Assembly: GCA_032622095.1 (NCBI GenBank)
Contig: CP136064.1
Coordinates: 274,995,614-275,059,613, forward strand
Source of the DNA: Siphonodentalium dalli
Lineage: Eukaryota; Mollusca; Scaphopoda; Gadilida; Siphonodentaliidae
Direction of reading: 5' to 3'
DNA length: 64,000 nucleotides
Shown: positions 1 through 10,119 of the stretch, piece after piece
Layout of the letters: every line of letters begins with the position of its first letter
Position numbering within the stretch: position 1 is the stretch's first letter
The notes under the pieces: generated by a model
What the model was told of the DNA's origin: nothing
Databases searched by the model: none
What the model saw: only the letters and a program-made list of their open reading frames with translations
Translations under genes and position numbers: made by a program

Positions 1-364
1 CATTGGCATTGTGTTTTTATCGCTAACAAATAACTTCCGTTTTAGGAATTAAACTTTTTCGAGTTGGAGAAATCGTGTTGGATTTTGACGAAATGTGTAA
101 CAAGTAAATAGGTTGGTTGACTGTTATCATACAATACGCATATGGCGAATGATAGGCCAGCTAAACTAATTCAAACTAGTAACATTAAACAGTCAAATAA
201 CTAAAATTATTGAAATTAAAGTTCACGAAAGTCGGAAGTTTTCAAATCGTTATCTTCTTCCAGCTCCATGATTCTATCAAATATTTTAGAACTTTGCTCG
301 CGAGTAGCTTTGTGTATTAAATTATTTGTTATCGATAAAATACAACATTTTAAAACAAATCAAT
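1..364. other. No gene seen; 3' flank of the recombinase gene
   Basis: AT-rich sequence downstream of the minus-strand recombinase stop codon. I see no ORF, repeat or RNA gene. It probably holds the 3' UTR of that gene, but no clear polyadenylation signal could be assigned. Confidence 0.5.
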
Positions 365-1717
365 TCAATCACTGTCTGAGTCATAAATCCTTCGAATTCG
401 CTTATACTGCTTGGCCGAAACAGGACTAGTGTTCAGATTCATTTCATTCATCATGACTTTCTGGTTCTGTGAACTCTGTAAGTACACATTGATGGGTGCA
501 TGAAAAGTGTTCCCAGCGAAAATTGACGATAACATACCCGACGAACCACTGTCGATAGAACTCCGATTAGGCACATTCACTGACACTGGCGTAGAAATTG
601 TATGCGGAATATCAATGACTGTAGGGCTCCGATTATCAGGCACACTCACTGGCGTAGAATTTTGGCCTGGATTGGCTGGAATATCTATCACTGTAGACCT
701 ATCTACTTGCTCCGTTTCAGAAATGTCATATACATGTACAGATTCATTCCTGCCCATGCTGTTGGTGGAAGCTGAATGTGATAATAGTGATGATATCTGT
801 TTACTTTGTACGGGATTTATTTTCGAGTAGTTCAGCAAACTGTTGACGTTACGGTGTCCGGAAATCTGAATGATTTGATGAGCTGGAACACCTTTGTCGT
901 TCAGCGTCTGCACAAGATGTTTACGAACGCTGTATGGTGTCAAACGTTTATCTGTTGTCAGATTTGCATCGTCGAGAATGTTCTTCATGATGGCATATAT
1001 GTAATTTAGGCCCAACGCATTTCTTTTATACCATGGTTTCCCCTTACTCCACCCTTGGTGATTCAGAGCCAAGAAAAAAGGACTGTCAGGATCTTTGGTT
1101 TCCCCCGGTCTCTTATCAGCAAACAACTTATAAAGAACGACAGGGTCCTTCGTTGGATCAGCAATAGAGTAGGCCCTGGGCTTTGTTTTTCGAATGTCAC
1201 GTGGATTCTCACCTGTTCTAGTTTTAGTTTGCCTCTCTTGAGAATAAACGATATATTCCTCACCATTGCCATCCTCGCGAAGTTCAACATCGCCCCATCT
1301 GAGTGAGTGTGTTTCAATGCCAGTCCTCATTCCAAAGTGCAATGAACATATCATCCACATTGAGTTCATTAGTGATTTCGGTGTAAATGGTCCGAGAACT
1401 TGAGCTTCATACAGCTTATCCAAATCTTCTGAAGAAATAGGGTCAGCTGCATGCACTTTGTTACCTTTGCCCATCGCCTTCTGCTGTTTTTGCTTACTTT
1501 TGAGTGTTTCTCTGCATTTAGCAAACTGATGGTCATCGATTATTGAAATCGGATACGAATTCAATCGTAAATGCCTGTCAAGTGATGAGATAAACGCTCG
1601 CAGCGAGGTTGGCTCATATTCCGACCCATCTTTCTTTCTCACGGACAGCAGAAAATTGGAAATATATCCGCACAGTTTGTCAGGTGGTATGAACTCTGGC
1701 TGACGCTGTTCATTCAT
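365..1717 (-). CDS. Crypton-like tyrosine recombinase (DUF3504-type), catalytic part
   Basis: This 450-aa ORF looks like the catalytic part of a Crypton/DUF3504 tyrosine recombinase, a family that cuts and joins DNA through a tyrosine nucleophile and has many transposon-derived copies in animals. An N-terminal core-binding-like region (LRAFISSLDRHLR) covers about residues 8-100. The catalytic region has Arg131 (GMRTGIETHSLRW), Arg265 (YSVRKH), Gly287-His288 (SGHRNVNSLLNYS) and a candidate nucleophile Tyr297. The canonical HxxR histidine is Tyr262 here, which is either a family variant or a defect. The C-terminal SSIFAGNTFHAPINV resembles the hydrophobic tail common in this family. The ORF start overlaps the stop of the N-terminal ORF in an ATGA, so the two are probably one protein or a bicistronic pair. 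Whether it is active, domesticated or a pseudogene cannot be told. Confidence 0.75.
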   Translation of the reverse strand: MNEQRQPEFIPPDKLCGYISNFLLSVRKKDGSEYEPTSLRAFISSLDRHLRLNSYPISIIDDHQFAKCRETLKSKQKQQKAMGKGNKVHAADPISSEDLDKLYEAQVLGPFTPKSLMNSMWMICSLHFGMRTGIETHSLRWGDVELREDGNGEEYIVYSQERQTKTRTGENPRDIRKTKPRAYSIADPTKDPVVLYKLFADKRPGETKDPDSPFFLALNHQGWSKGKPWYKRNALGLNYIYAIMKNILDDANLTTDKRLTPYSVRKHLVQTLNDKGVPAHQIIQISGHRNVNSLLNYSKINPVQSKQISSLLSHSASTNSMGRNESVHVYDISETEQVDRSTVIDIPANPGQNSTPVSVPDNRSPTVIDIPHTISTPVSVNVPNRSSIDSGSSGMLSSIFAGNTFHAPINVYLQSSQNQKVMMNEMNLNTSPVSAKQYKRIRRIYDSDSD

Positions 1718-2106
1718 GGTGAGGAGAAACTCACAGAAAAGTCTCGTGTGTCGTAGTCAGTCTTCCTCTTGGTGTTTTTATTGCACTGCTCAGAATTAAA
1801 TTGGTTAACATCATCATCAGAGAGGTGCTTAAATCGACCACAGTTCCTACTAACAGAGGGTTCTGAACTAGTTTCTGTGGTGCTGACTGTAGCAATGGCA
1901 GTAGCATAAGTGCTTGGAGTTGGAATGTCACTGCAAAATGTCAATGGAGGATGGATATCTACATGCAAATTGGCAGTACTACTACTACCAGTACCAGTAG
2001 TATCTTCAAATTCACTATTCCATTCTTCTAAATTTGCTAAAACTTTATCCCAAGTTACTTCTTCAAGTTCTTGATCTAATTGCAAATTATCAAATGTAGA
2101 GTCCAT
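1714..2106 (-). CDS. N-terminal part of the Crypton-like recombinase protein
   Basis: A 130-aa ORF immediately upstream of the recombinase ORF. It begins MDSTFDNLQLDQELEEVTW, is acidic and Ser/Thr-rich in the middle, and ends with a basic segment (KHLSDDDVNQFNSEQ, then NTKRKTDYDTRDF) like the linker that precedes the core-binding region in DUF3504 proteins. Its TGA overlaps the next ATG as ATGA. A GTGAGT sits at the end of the shared region, and removing 29 nt from it to the CAG after the second ATG would join the two frames. That is far shorter than usual animal introns, so a frameshift, reinitiation or a tiny intron are all possible. Residues 1-56 are duplicated in inverted orientation at 7510-7678. 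Confidence 0.6.
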   Translation of the reverse strand: MDSTFDNLQLDQELEEVTWDKVLANLEEWNSEFEDTTGTGSSSTANLHVDIHPPLTFCSDIPTPSTYATAIATVSTTETSSEPSVSRNCGRFKHLSDDDVNQFNSEQCNKNTKRKTDYDTRDFSVSFSSP

Positions 2107-2829
2107 ATCTTCGTAAATTGTGAAAATTTTCTATTTATTATGATGCAGACGGAGATTGTTTGCATGAATACCTAAAGTACCTTCAATTTAAATTTACTAT
2201 TACGTATAGTATTAATTAGAACAGAAGAACAATCCAGGGGGAAAAACTCTTTCGCTACCGTAAAAATCAATAATTAAAAAAATAGTCCGGCTGTTATTGA
2301 TACGCTTTGAAACTTAATGTGATTCGCCGCTATAAACCGGAAGTAATCTACGAATAAGTAATACTATTGTGTTATCCATCGAGTCGGTCAGTGTTATCCA
2401 TCGAGTCGGTCCAGGCGATGGATATAACGCTCTACGCCACGGCAATTTCCCACTATTTAATGGGGAAGCATATAATAAAATACCATATTTCTACAATTTG
2501 TTACAAGGTGTAAATTCCTATAGACAAGCATTGAAAATATATTTGCGTTTTTTTCCCACAAATTTGTCACCCAGACACACAATTTTTTATATGTGCAGCA
2601 ACATTTGATTGTTTTTCAGCCTTTGTCAGTTTGACGACAAACAATGTAGGAAACATGGAGAAAATTAAGTTTGAAAATTGTGAAAAATACTCTTCGGTTC
2701 ACCAATGATTTATCGGTAGACTCAAGCAATTACATTGACATCCATATGGTGCATTGTTTTCTTTATGGCACATTTAAAAACTAATGTTGGCTAAATTATG
2801 CATGTTATTCATTTCATTCAATTCTTGGC
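2107..2829 (+). other. Region between recombinase gene and LINE ORF1; probable LINE 5' UTR
   Basis: No convincing ORF. Two direct copies of a 22-bp unit containing ATCCATCGAGTCGGT lie at about 2369-2412, as might occur in a LINE promoter or 5' UTR. The exact 5' end of the LINE was not found. The region must also contain the promoter side of the minus-strand recombinase gene. The whole stretch is repeated in inverted orientation at 6787-7509. Confidence 0.4.
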
Positions 2830-3126
2830 ATGTGGAAGTCACGTGGTGAACGTGTTCAGGTTACATGTGATCAGTGTGGTGCGCATGGGCAGAGCCAGCA
2901 TATGTCCCAATGCCCAAAATCGAGCAGACAAACAGAAAACGGTAAACCGGAACAAACCAATTCCGCGCCAGACAATGACAAGAGAGCTGATAACGGTAGA
3001 CAGAACGAGATCATAAGGCCGAGAGATAATGTTTATTCCCCCATGAAGAAAACCCAAACACATAATTCATGTTGGGACAGATTCGATTGTGCTAGGGGCC
3101 AGCAATTGTTACGGCCTAGAAATTAA
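2830..3126 (+). CDS. LINE ORF1, N-terminal zinc-knuckle segment
   Basis: The frame beginning MWKSRGERVQVTCDQC carries a C-x2-C...H-x4-C zinc-knuckle-like motif (CDQCGAHGQSQHMSQC), expected to bind RNA in a LINE ORF1 protein. It is followed by a low-complexity hydrophilic stretch rich in N, Q, R and K. The useful part ends near 3050, where the esterase domain continues in the +1 frame; the remaining codons to 3126 are probably out of frame. The same frame change exists in the inverted copy (6490-6786). Confidence 0.6.
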   Translation: MWKSRGERVQVTCDQCGAHGQSQHMSQCPKSSRQTENGKPEQTNSAPDNDKRADNGRQNEIIRPRDNVYSPMKKTQTHNSCWDRFDCARGQQLLRPRN

Positions 3127-3697
3127 GGACCCAGAGATGAGGGTGTTCAATTATTCTGGCGCAGACATGAGGGATGTTTCAAAACTGATAGAAAGTATCG
3201 ACCAAACAAATATTAACAAAAAGGAGATCAAGTCAGTGTTCGTCCATCTCGGGACAAATGACATCATTCATCAGTATAGTGACTATGATATGGTCATTAT
3301 GGAGTATACGAAGGGTCTTGCTGTCATTAGAAATGAATTCAGAAATGCAGCTGTAAATCTGTGCACAATACCGCCCAGGAAAGGAAAAGGGGGCAAAATC
3401 AAATCCTTTAACGACACTGCTGCCCGAATGAACTTATTCTTGGAGAAACTGTGCAGGAGAGAACCGGGCTTGAAGTTTATTGACACCAGGCAACTGTATT
3501 GGACTGATGAAGGGCACGTTATTAAAGCCCTCTTTCAACATGATGACCAGTCCGGTCTTCATCTGAGCCCCGAAGGAAAGAGGGAGGTCGCCTCTATTAT
3601 TCGTGATACGCGAGTGGCCGAAAGGAAGAGAACGAGGAGCAGCAACAACCGTTCGCCCACCCCGGAACGGAAAAGCGCCAAACTGGATGGTGAATGA
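3047..3697 (+). CDS. LINE ORF1, SGNH/GDSL esterase domain
   Basis: This frame is open from just after a TGA at 3044 to the stop at 3697. It has the blocks of an SGNH hydrolase: block I as HVGTDSIVLGASN (nucleophile Ser in the TDS), block III as FVHLGTNDII, and a C-terminal DDQSGLHLSPEG supplying the catalytic His. A basic tail (ERKRTRSSNNRSPTPERKS) follows. LINE esterases of this type are thought to act in the retrotransposition particle. There is no ATG near the true N-terminus, so translation needs the upstream zinc-knuckle frame and a +1 shift, or the copy is broken. Confidence 0.7.
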   Translation, partial: RKPKHIIHVGTDSIVLGASNCYGLEIKDPEMRVFNYSGADMRDVSKLIESIDQTNINKKEIKSVFVHLGTNDIIHQYSDYDMVIMEYTKGLAVIRNEFRNAAVNLCTIPPRKGKGGKIKSFNDTAARMNLFLEKLCRREPGLKFIDTRQLYWTDEGHVIKALFQHDDQSGLHLSPEGKREVASIIRDTRVAERKRTRSSNNRSPTPERKSAKLDGE

Positions 3698-3743
3698 TGT
3701 TTCTGTGCGCAGGGAACTCTAATTAATTGTTTGAGTCCTAATC

Positions 3744-5870
3744 GTGGTTACCGTGTTGAATCAATCAATCAATAATAGGTGTGATAGGTGTGATATGTGT
3801 ACTTGTACATGTAATGTTATGTTGAACGATAATGATAGTATGCCATGCATACGGCAATGCGATCAAAGTATAACATGTAATACTGTCGCTGAGAACACAG
3901 GTCAGCTGAGTTTTAATCAGCTGAAATTATTAGCCCTTAACGTGTGCGGGTTGGAACGAAGGCTAAATTACCCGGAATTCATTGAATTGGTTGATAAGTA
4001 AGATGTCCTCTGCTTCTCTGAAACGAAAGCATTTGCCGAAGATGTGGTCGATATACCTGGGTTCGAGATATTAGCTAGGAAAGGGAAAAGTATGGGAACG
4101 GGTAAGAGGAGTGGTGGGATAATGCTTGCTATCAAATCAGTCCTCGTGAAAGCGACGGAAGTGGTCAAATCGGATACCAAGAATGTAGTGTGGGTCAGAT
4201 TTTCGCGTGGCGAAGGGAGGTCGTTATTAGTTGGGTCTGTCTATATACCCCCATCCAATACCAGATATGCCGATGACGAGTGGGCACGGTATATAAAGGG
4301 CGATATAAGAAGGATACGCAGAGATACTGAGGGGGTGCTACTGGTTGGGGATTTTAATGCTCGCACAAGTTGTTTGAGCGATATTATGCGCGTGGATAGA
4401 CGGGACTTAGATTATGTCATCGATGGGCCGGAAGGGGAGTCGTTTTTTAATTACATTTGTGACGATACAGTACAGCATCCTCATGGAATGTGCGAGATTC
4501 CAAAACGAGTTTCCCAGGACACTGGAAAGGCAAACTGTTACGGGTATAAATTAATAGATATGTGTATTAATTCTAACGTGGTCGTTTTGAACGGTAGATG
4601 TGGAGAAGATAGAGGCATTGGGGAGCGAACGTGTAGTGATAAGAGTGTTATTGACTACGCCATATGCAGTAATGACATTTTTCATGATGTAAGAAATTTT
4701 AAAGTAAACGAGTTTAATTCCTTGTTTTCTGACAGGCATAGAGGTATACACATAGAACTTGATTTATGTACTTCTGGGGTCACAAGACCGAGTAAGAATG
4801 ACACGCGGGATTATTATAATAAGAATTTAATAAAAGCTAAACCGAAGAGGTGGAAATCCGAACACTGTCAGAATTACGCAGGAAATATAAATAGTCAACG
4901 TGTAAATGGTGTCAAACATGCAATTAGAGACATGAGTGTCAACGGTACAAATAGCGAAGCAATAAATGAGATTTGCGGAGAAATAACGGCAATCATAATT
5001 GAATCCGCGAACAATACATGCTGTGTGACCAGTGTTGGTACTGGGGCGCGCAATGGAGACCGACAGGGGAAGCCATGGTTTGATTCTGAGTGTGGAACAA
5101 AGCGAAAGTTGTTTAATAAAACTAAACGAGGGTATAATTCAGACAAGACAGAATCAAATAAATTATTAGTCCGCAAGGCGGCTACCGACTATAGAAAAAC
5201 GATGGACAAGAAAATAAAAGAGAGAAGGGAGTCTGAAATCTCTAATTTGAGAAATTTCCATGGTCGATCTACCGCAGACTTTTGGAAAAAGCTCAATACT
5301 TTAGTGAGCGATATCGGCAAAAAGGGCGATAATAGATCCGGTCCCGATATAAAGTGTTTTGCCGAGCATTTAAAAAAATTAAACGAGGGCGATGACGAGA
5401 ACGCAGATTTGGGTGAACATATAGATGAGCTATTTACTGAATCACACATGAGTATATTAAACGACGAAATCACCGAAGCGGAAATACGGGAAGCCGTCTC
5501 AAATCGTAAACACAATAAAGCGGCAGGTGTAGATAATGTATATAATGAGTACTTAAAATACTCAGTCGATGAATTAATTGAAGTGTATATTGGTATGTTC
5601 AATTTGATATTGGACACCGGGTTCTTCCCGGAAGATTGGGCCATTGGAATGATACAGCCCATATATAAGAAAAGCGGTGATCGTGAGAGCCCCGATTCGT
5701 ATAGGGGGATAACTTTATTGAGCTGTTTCGCTAAGATGTTTACATCAATCTTGAATAGAAAACTTTCCAAATTGTCTGATGAAAATGGTCTCATTGGTAC
5801 AAACCAAACGGGGTTCAAGAAAAAGCACTCAACTGTTGATAATGTATTTATTCTGCACAATATCTTGTAA
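3744..5870 (+). pseudogene. LINE ORF2, endonuclease plus truncated reverse transcriptase
   Basis: The frame runs from about 3744 through a TAA at 3999-4001 and on to 5870. The AP-endonuclease is recognisable from LLALNVCGL, then CFSETK, VLLVGDFNARTS, SVIDYAICS and SDRHRGIHIEL. The linker is basic. The RT domain begins near EAEIREAVSNRKHNKAAGVD and includes SYRGITLLSCFAKMFTSIL and NQTGFKKKHSTVDNVF, then stops. The catalytic YADD box and everything after it are missing. The TAA looks like a point mutation, since the protein reads on in the same frame. This copy cannot encode an active polymerase. Confidence 0.85.
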
Positions 5871-5874
5871 GTGG

Positions 5875-5897
5875 GCGCGTGGATAGACGGGACTTAG
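5875..5897 (+). other. 23-nt templated filler at the inverted-duplication junction
   Basis: These 23 bases are identical to 4388-4410 inside the LINE endonuclease region. They sit exactly between the truncated RT and the start of the inverted arm at 5894, overlapping it by TTAG. This is the signature of a replication template switch with microhomology. Confidence 0.85.
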
Positions 5898-5918
5898 AGT
5901 TCCCTGCGCACAGAAACA

Positions 5919-6569
5919 TCATTCACCATCCAGTTTGGCGCTTTTCCGTTCCGGGGTGGGCGAACGGTTGTTGCTGCTCCTCGTTCTCTTCCTTTCGGCC
6001 ACTCGCGTATCACGAATAATAGAGGCGACCTCCCTCTTTCCTTCGGGGCTCAGATGAAGACCGGACTGGTCATCATGTTGAAAGAGGGCTTTAATAACGC
6101 GCCCTTCATCAGTCCAATACAGTTGCCTGGTGTCAATAAACTTCAAGCCCGGTTCTCTCCTGCACAGTTTCTCCAAGAATAAGTTCATTTGGGCAGCAGT
6201 GTCGTTAAAGGATTTGATTTTGCCCCCTTTTCCTTTCCTGGGCGGTATTGTGCACAGATTTACAGCTGCATTTCTGAATTCATTTCTAATGACAGCAAGA
6301 CCCTTCGTATACTCCATAATGACCATATCATAGTCACTATACTGATGAATGATGTCATTTGTCCCGAGATGGACGAACACTGACTTGATCTCCTTTTTGT
6401 TAATATTTGTTTGGTCGATACTTTCTATCAGTTTTGAAACATCCCTCATGTCTGCGCCAGAATAATTGAACACCCTCATCTCTGGGTCCTTAATTTCTAG
6501 GCCGTAACAATTGCTGGCCCCTAGCACAATCGAATCTGTCCCAACATGAATTATGTGTTTGGGTTTTCT
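5919..6569 (-). pseudogene. Inverted copy of LINE ORF1 esterase domain
   Basis: Same SGNH domain as 3047-3697, with LGTND and SGLHLSPEG intact and a few amino-acid changes. It lacks any ORF2 downstream, so it is only a passenger of the inverted duplication. Confidence 0.8.
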
Positions 6570-6786
6570 TCATGGGGGAATAAACATTATATCTCGGCCT
6601 TATGATCTCGTTCTGTCTACCGTTATCAGCTCTCTTGTCATTGTCTGGCGCGGAATTGGTTTGTTCCGGTTTACCGTTTACTGTTTGTCTGCTCGATTTT
6701 GGGCATTGGGACATATGCTGGCTCTGCCCATGCGCACCACACTGATCACATGTAACCTGAACACGTTCACCACGTGACTTCCACAT
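6490..6786 (-). pseudogene. Inverted copy of LINE ORF1 zinc-knuckle segment
   Basis: Same CDQC...H...C knuckle as 2830-3126, with Glu-to-Val and Asp-to-Tyr substitutions in the hydrophilic linker. It carries the same frame offset relative to the esterase as the left copy. Confidence 0.75.
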
Positions 6787-7509
6787 GCCAAGAATTGAAT
6801 GAAATGAATAACATGCATAATTTAGCCAACATTAGTTTTAAAATGTGCCATAAAGAAAACAATGCACCATATGGATGTCAATGTAATTGCTTGAGTCAAC
6901 CGATAAATCATTGGTGAACCGAAGAGTATTTTTCACAATTTTCAAACTTAATTTTCTCCATGTTTCCTACATTGTTTGTCGTCAAACTGACAAAGGCTGA
7001 AAAACAATCAAATGTTGCTGCACATATAAAAAATTGTGTGTCTGGGTGACAAATTTGTGGGAAAAAAACGCAAATATATTTTCAATGCTTGTCTATAGGG
7101 ATTTACACCTTGTAACAAATTGTAGAAATATGGTATTTTATTATATGCTTCCCCATTAAATAGTGGGAAATTGCCGTGACGTAGAGCGTTATATCCATCG
7201 CCTGGACCGACTCGATGGATAACACTGACCGACTCGATGGATAACACAATAGTATTACTTATTCGTAGATTACTTCCGGTTTATAGCGGCGAATCACATT
7301 AAGTTTCAAAGCGTATCAATAACAGCCGGACTATTTTTTTAATTATTGATTTTTACGGTAGCGAAATAGTTTTTCCCCCTGGATTGTTCTTCTGTTCTAA
7401 TTAATACTATACGTAATAGTAAATTTAAATTGAAGGTACTTTAGGTATTCATGCAAACAATCTCCGTCTGCATCATAATAAATAGAAAATTTTCACAATT
7501 TACGAAGAT

Positions 7510-7794
7510 ATGGACTCTACATTTGATAATTTGCAATTAGATCAAGAACTTGAAGAAGTAACTTGGGATAAAGTTTTAGCAAATTTAGAAGAATGGAATA
7601 GTGAATTTGAAGATACTACTGGTACTGGTAGTAGTAGTACTGCCAATTTGCATGTAGATATCCATCCTCCATTGACATCAGTGATATGTCAAATACGTTT
7701 ATTTTCTCATCACCATTATACAACGGTATTTCAAGAAAAGTACAGCATGATTATACACTGGCTGCCCTTCCCAATAATAACAAAACATATATAA
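7510..7794 (+). pseudogene. Truncated inverted copy of recombinase N-terminal ORF
   Basis: Codons 1-56 match the minus-strand ORF at 1714-2106 (MDSTFDNLQLDQELEEVTW onward). At 7679 the sequence leaves the arm and the remaining 38 residues are unrelated read-through ending in the flank of the 511-bp repeats. It has no catalytic part. Confidence 0.85.
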
Positions 7795-9323
7795 GGATTA
7801 ACTGTCATGTGGACTGTTTTTATGGAGATGTAACCGTGAGGTAAGTGGACATAACTTGTGTAAAACCCGAAGGGTTTTACATACAAGTAATGACCACTTA
7901 CCTCACGGCTACATCTCCATAAAAATAGTCCACATGACAGTTAATCCTTATATTTATATACATTTAGCGAAAAAGCCACTTTTGTAAATGTATTTAAATC
8001 GAAAAGTGTATCGTGACAAAAACAGCCCAAAATACCCAATAGCACCCTTGGCAAAAGTTAATAGGAACAATTTCTCTTCATATTGAAACCCGATGATGTA
8101 TTAAGTCAATCCTGCGCGAGTCCAAATGCGCCCAAAACATCACGCGTTCGTCTTTCCAAACCTAATGACGTATCGATGGTGTTATGAGCTTGGTGTTATG
8201 AGGCGTTGCGCATTCACCGAGAAATAACTGCAACTAGCCACGTGGGCGCCGACCAATCAGAATGCTGGATTTAGTGATGACAACACTTAGTATGTAAATA
8301 TATAAGGATTAACTGTCATGTGGACTGTTTTTATGGAGATGTAACCGTGAGGTAAGTGGACATAACTTGTGTAAAATCCGAAGGGTTTTACATACAAGTT
8401 ATGACCACTTACCTCACGGTTACATCTCCATAAAAATAGTCCACATGACAGTTAATCCTTATATTTATATACATTTAGCGAAAAAGCCACTTTTGTAAAT
8501 GTATTTAAATCGAAAAGTGTATCGTGACAAAAACAGCCCAAAATACCCAATAGCACCCTTGGCAAAAGTTAATAGGAACAATTTCTCTTCATATTGAAAC
8601 CCGATGATGTATTAAGTCAATCCTGTGCGAGTCCAAATGCGCCCAAAACATCACGCGTTCGTCTTTCCAAACCTAATGACGTATCGATGGTGTTATGAGC
8701 TTGGTGTTATGAGGCGTTGCGCATTCACCGAGAAATAACTGCAACTAGCCACGTGGGCGCCGACCATTCAGAATGCTGGATTTAGTGATGACAACACTTA
8801 GTATGTAAATATATAAGGATTAACTGTCATGTGGACTGTTTTTATGGAGATGTAACCGTGAGGTAAGTGGACATAACTTGTGTAAAACCCGAAGGGTTTT
8901 ACATACAAGTTATGACCACTTACCTCACGGTTACATCTCCATAAAAATAGTCCACATGACAGTTAATCCTTATATTTATATACATTTAGCGAAAAAGCTA
9001 CTTTTGTAAATGTATTTAAATCGAAAAGTGTATCGTGACAAAAACAGCCCAAAATACCCAATAGAACCCTTGGCAAAAGTTAATAGGAACAATTTCTCTT
9101 CATATTGAAACCCGATGATGTATTAAGTCAATCCTGCGCGAGTCCAAATGCGCCCAAAACATTACGTGTTCGTCTTTCCAAACCCAATGACGTATCGATG
9201 GTGTTATTAGCTTGGTGTTATGAGGCGTTGCGCATTCACCGAGAAATAACTGCAACTAGCCACGTGTGCGCCGACCAATCAGAATGCTGGATTTAGTGAT
9301 GACAACACTTAGTATGTAAATAT
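7791..9323 (+). repeat. Three tandem copies of a 511-bp fold-back repeat
   Basis: Units begin ATAAGGATTAACTGTCATGT at 7791, 8302 and 8813, an exact 511-bp spacing. The first 160 bp or so of each unit is a near-perfect hairpin, with arms of about 75 bp and a GTAAAACCC/GGGTTTTAC tip. The remaining 350 bp is single-copy sequence with CACGTGG and a CCAAT-type motif, ending near TATGTAAATATA. Further copies lie at 45909-46424 (reverse) and 58148-58552. No coding capacity and no symmetric terminal inverted repeats, so the superfamily is unassigned. Confidence 0.9.
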
Positions 9324-9527
9324 ATAAACATGAAATGGCAACATTATGAATGTGATACAAAAAGAGCGAATGTATAGTTCATGCCACCTGTCAGGGGTGG
9401 GTTTGGGGTTACCAGTGTATACACAATAAATTTACGCATACGCCAAACGGGCACACACCGCTATATACAAGTTCATCGTATTACCGACGTAGTGTTAAAT
9501 AATTATATGGATACTTTAATTCAGTAA

Positions 9528-10119
9528 ATACTTGTTGCTGATGATATGTGTATTATTGCACCATCTTTGGAGGGACTACGTCCTTTGTTGAGAATATGTG
9601 AACACGAGGCTAACAAGATTTATATAATTTATAATATTATAAAAACTGTGGGGATGACTTTTATCCCTAAATCTGTTCATATTCGGTCATTTCCAAAACT
9701 ATACTTAATGGGCAATGAACTTAAGTTCGTGTCCTCCTATAAGTATCTCGGACATAACACTCAACAACGATTTTTCCGATGATAATGATATTATGCGTCA
9801 ATATCGTTCTATATGATCTCGCTCAAATATGCTGATTAGAAAGTTTTACAAATGTTCGCCTAATGTGAAAATGTATTTATTTCAAATGTTCGTATCTCCA
9901 TTATATTGCGCTCATCTTTGGATGAACTATACCAAACGATGTTATAGAAAATTTACAGTTTGTTATAATAATGCATACAGAACATTTTTGGGTTATGAGA
10001 GATCATGTAGTGCGAGTGGGATGTTTGTAGGTGACATAATGTGCTCTCTGACAGCACTGTATAGGAACTGTTACATCGGAAATCGTTCTATCGCCGGTAG
10101 TGTGATGGTTCTTGCCTGA
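9528..10119 (+). pseudogene. LINE reverse-transcriptase relic
   Basis: The first frame (9528-9782) starts ILVADDMCIIAPSLEGL, the catalytic [YF]xDD box of a non-LTR reverse transcriptase, and ends at VSSYKYLGH, the usual downstream block. After a frameshift, 9829-10119 continues with MLIRKFYKCSPNVKMYLF and NAYRTFLGYERS, the thumb/C-terminal region. Substitutions, stops and a frame change show it is dead. From 10044 it overlaps a sequence repeated in inverted orientation at about 15385-15485. Confidence 0.75.

Larger units (their letters stand above)
1938..3722 (+). repeat. Left arm of a 1,785-bp inverted duplication
   Basis: Every position x from 1938 to 3722 pairs with position 9616-x on the other strand, with no indel noticed and about ten substitutions. 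The arm contains the first part of the recombinase N-terminal ORF plus the 5' part of a LINE. It therefore duplicates a genomic segment rather than a single transposon. The partner is 5894-7678, with a 2,171-bp spacer between them. Confidence 0.93.
2830..5874 (+). mobile_element. Truncated non-LTR retrotransposon (esterase-bearing, CR1/L2-like)
   Basis: The order zinc knuckle, SGNH esterase, AP endonuclease, reverse transcriptase is that of a LINE whose ORF1 carries an esterase, as in the CR1/L2 group. ORF1 changes frame once, ORF2 has one in-frame stop, and the RT domain is cut off after its first motifs at 5870-5874, where a 23-nt copied filler and the inverted arm begin. The 3' UTR and tail are absent. 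It is therefore a dead copy, shortened by the inverted-duplication event rather than by ordinary 5' truncation. Confidence 0.85.
5894..7678 (-). repeat. Right arm of the 1,785-bp inverted duplication
   Basis: Reverse complement of 1938-3722 at about 99.4% identity. It contains the LINE ORF1 esterase on the minus strand (5919-6569, stop 5919), the zinc-knuckle frame (6490-6786) and the first 56 codons of the recombinase N-terminal ORF on the plus strand (7510-7678). Homology stops abruptly at 7678/7679. Substitutions such as Arg/Gln and His/Arg in the esterase show the copies are slightly diverged and not an assembly echo. Confidence 0.92.

Noticed and set aside
3744-5870. Active LINE ORF2
   Set aside because: In-frame stop at 3999-4001, and the RT is cut off before the catalytic aspartates.
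1938-7678. Inverted LINE explained by twin priming
   Set aside because: The inverted arm includes the recombinase N-terminal ORF outside the LINE, so a genomic template switch is needed.
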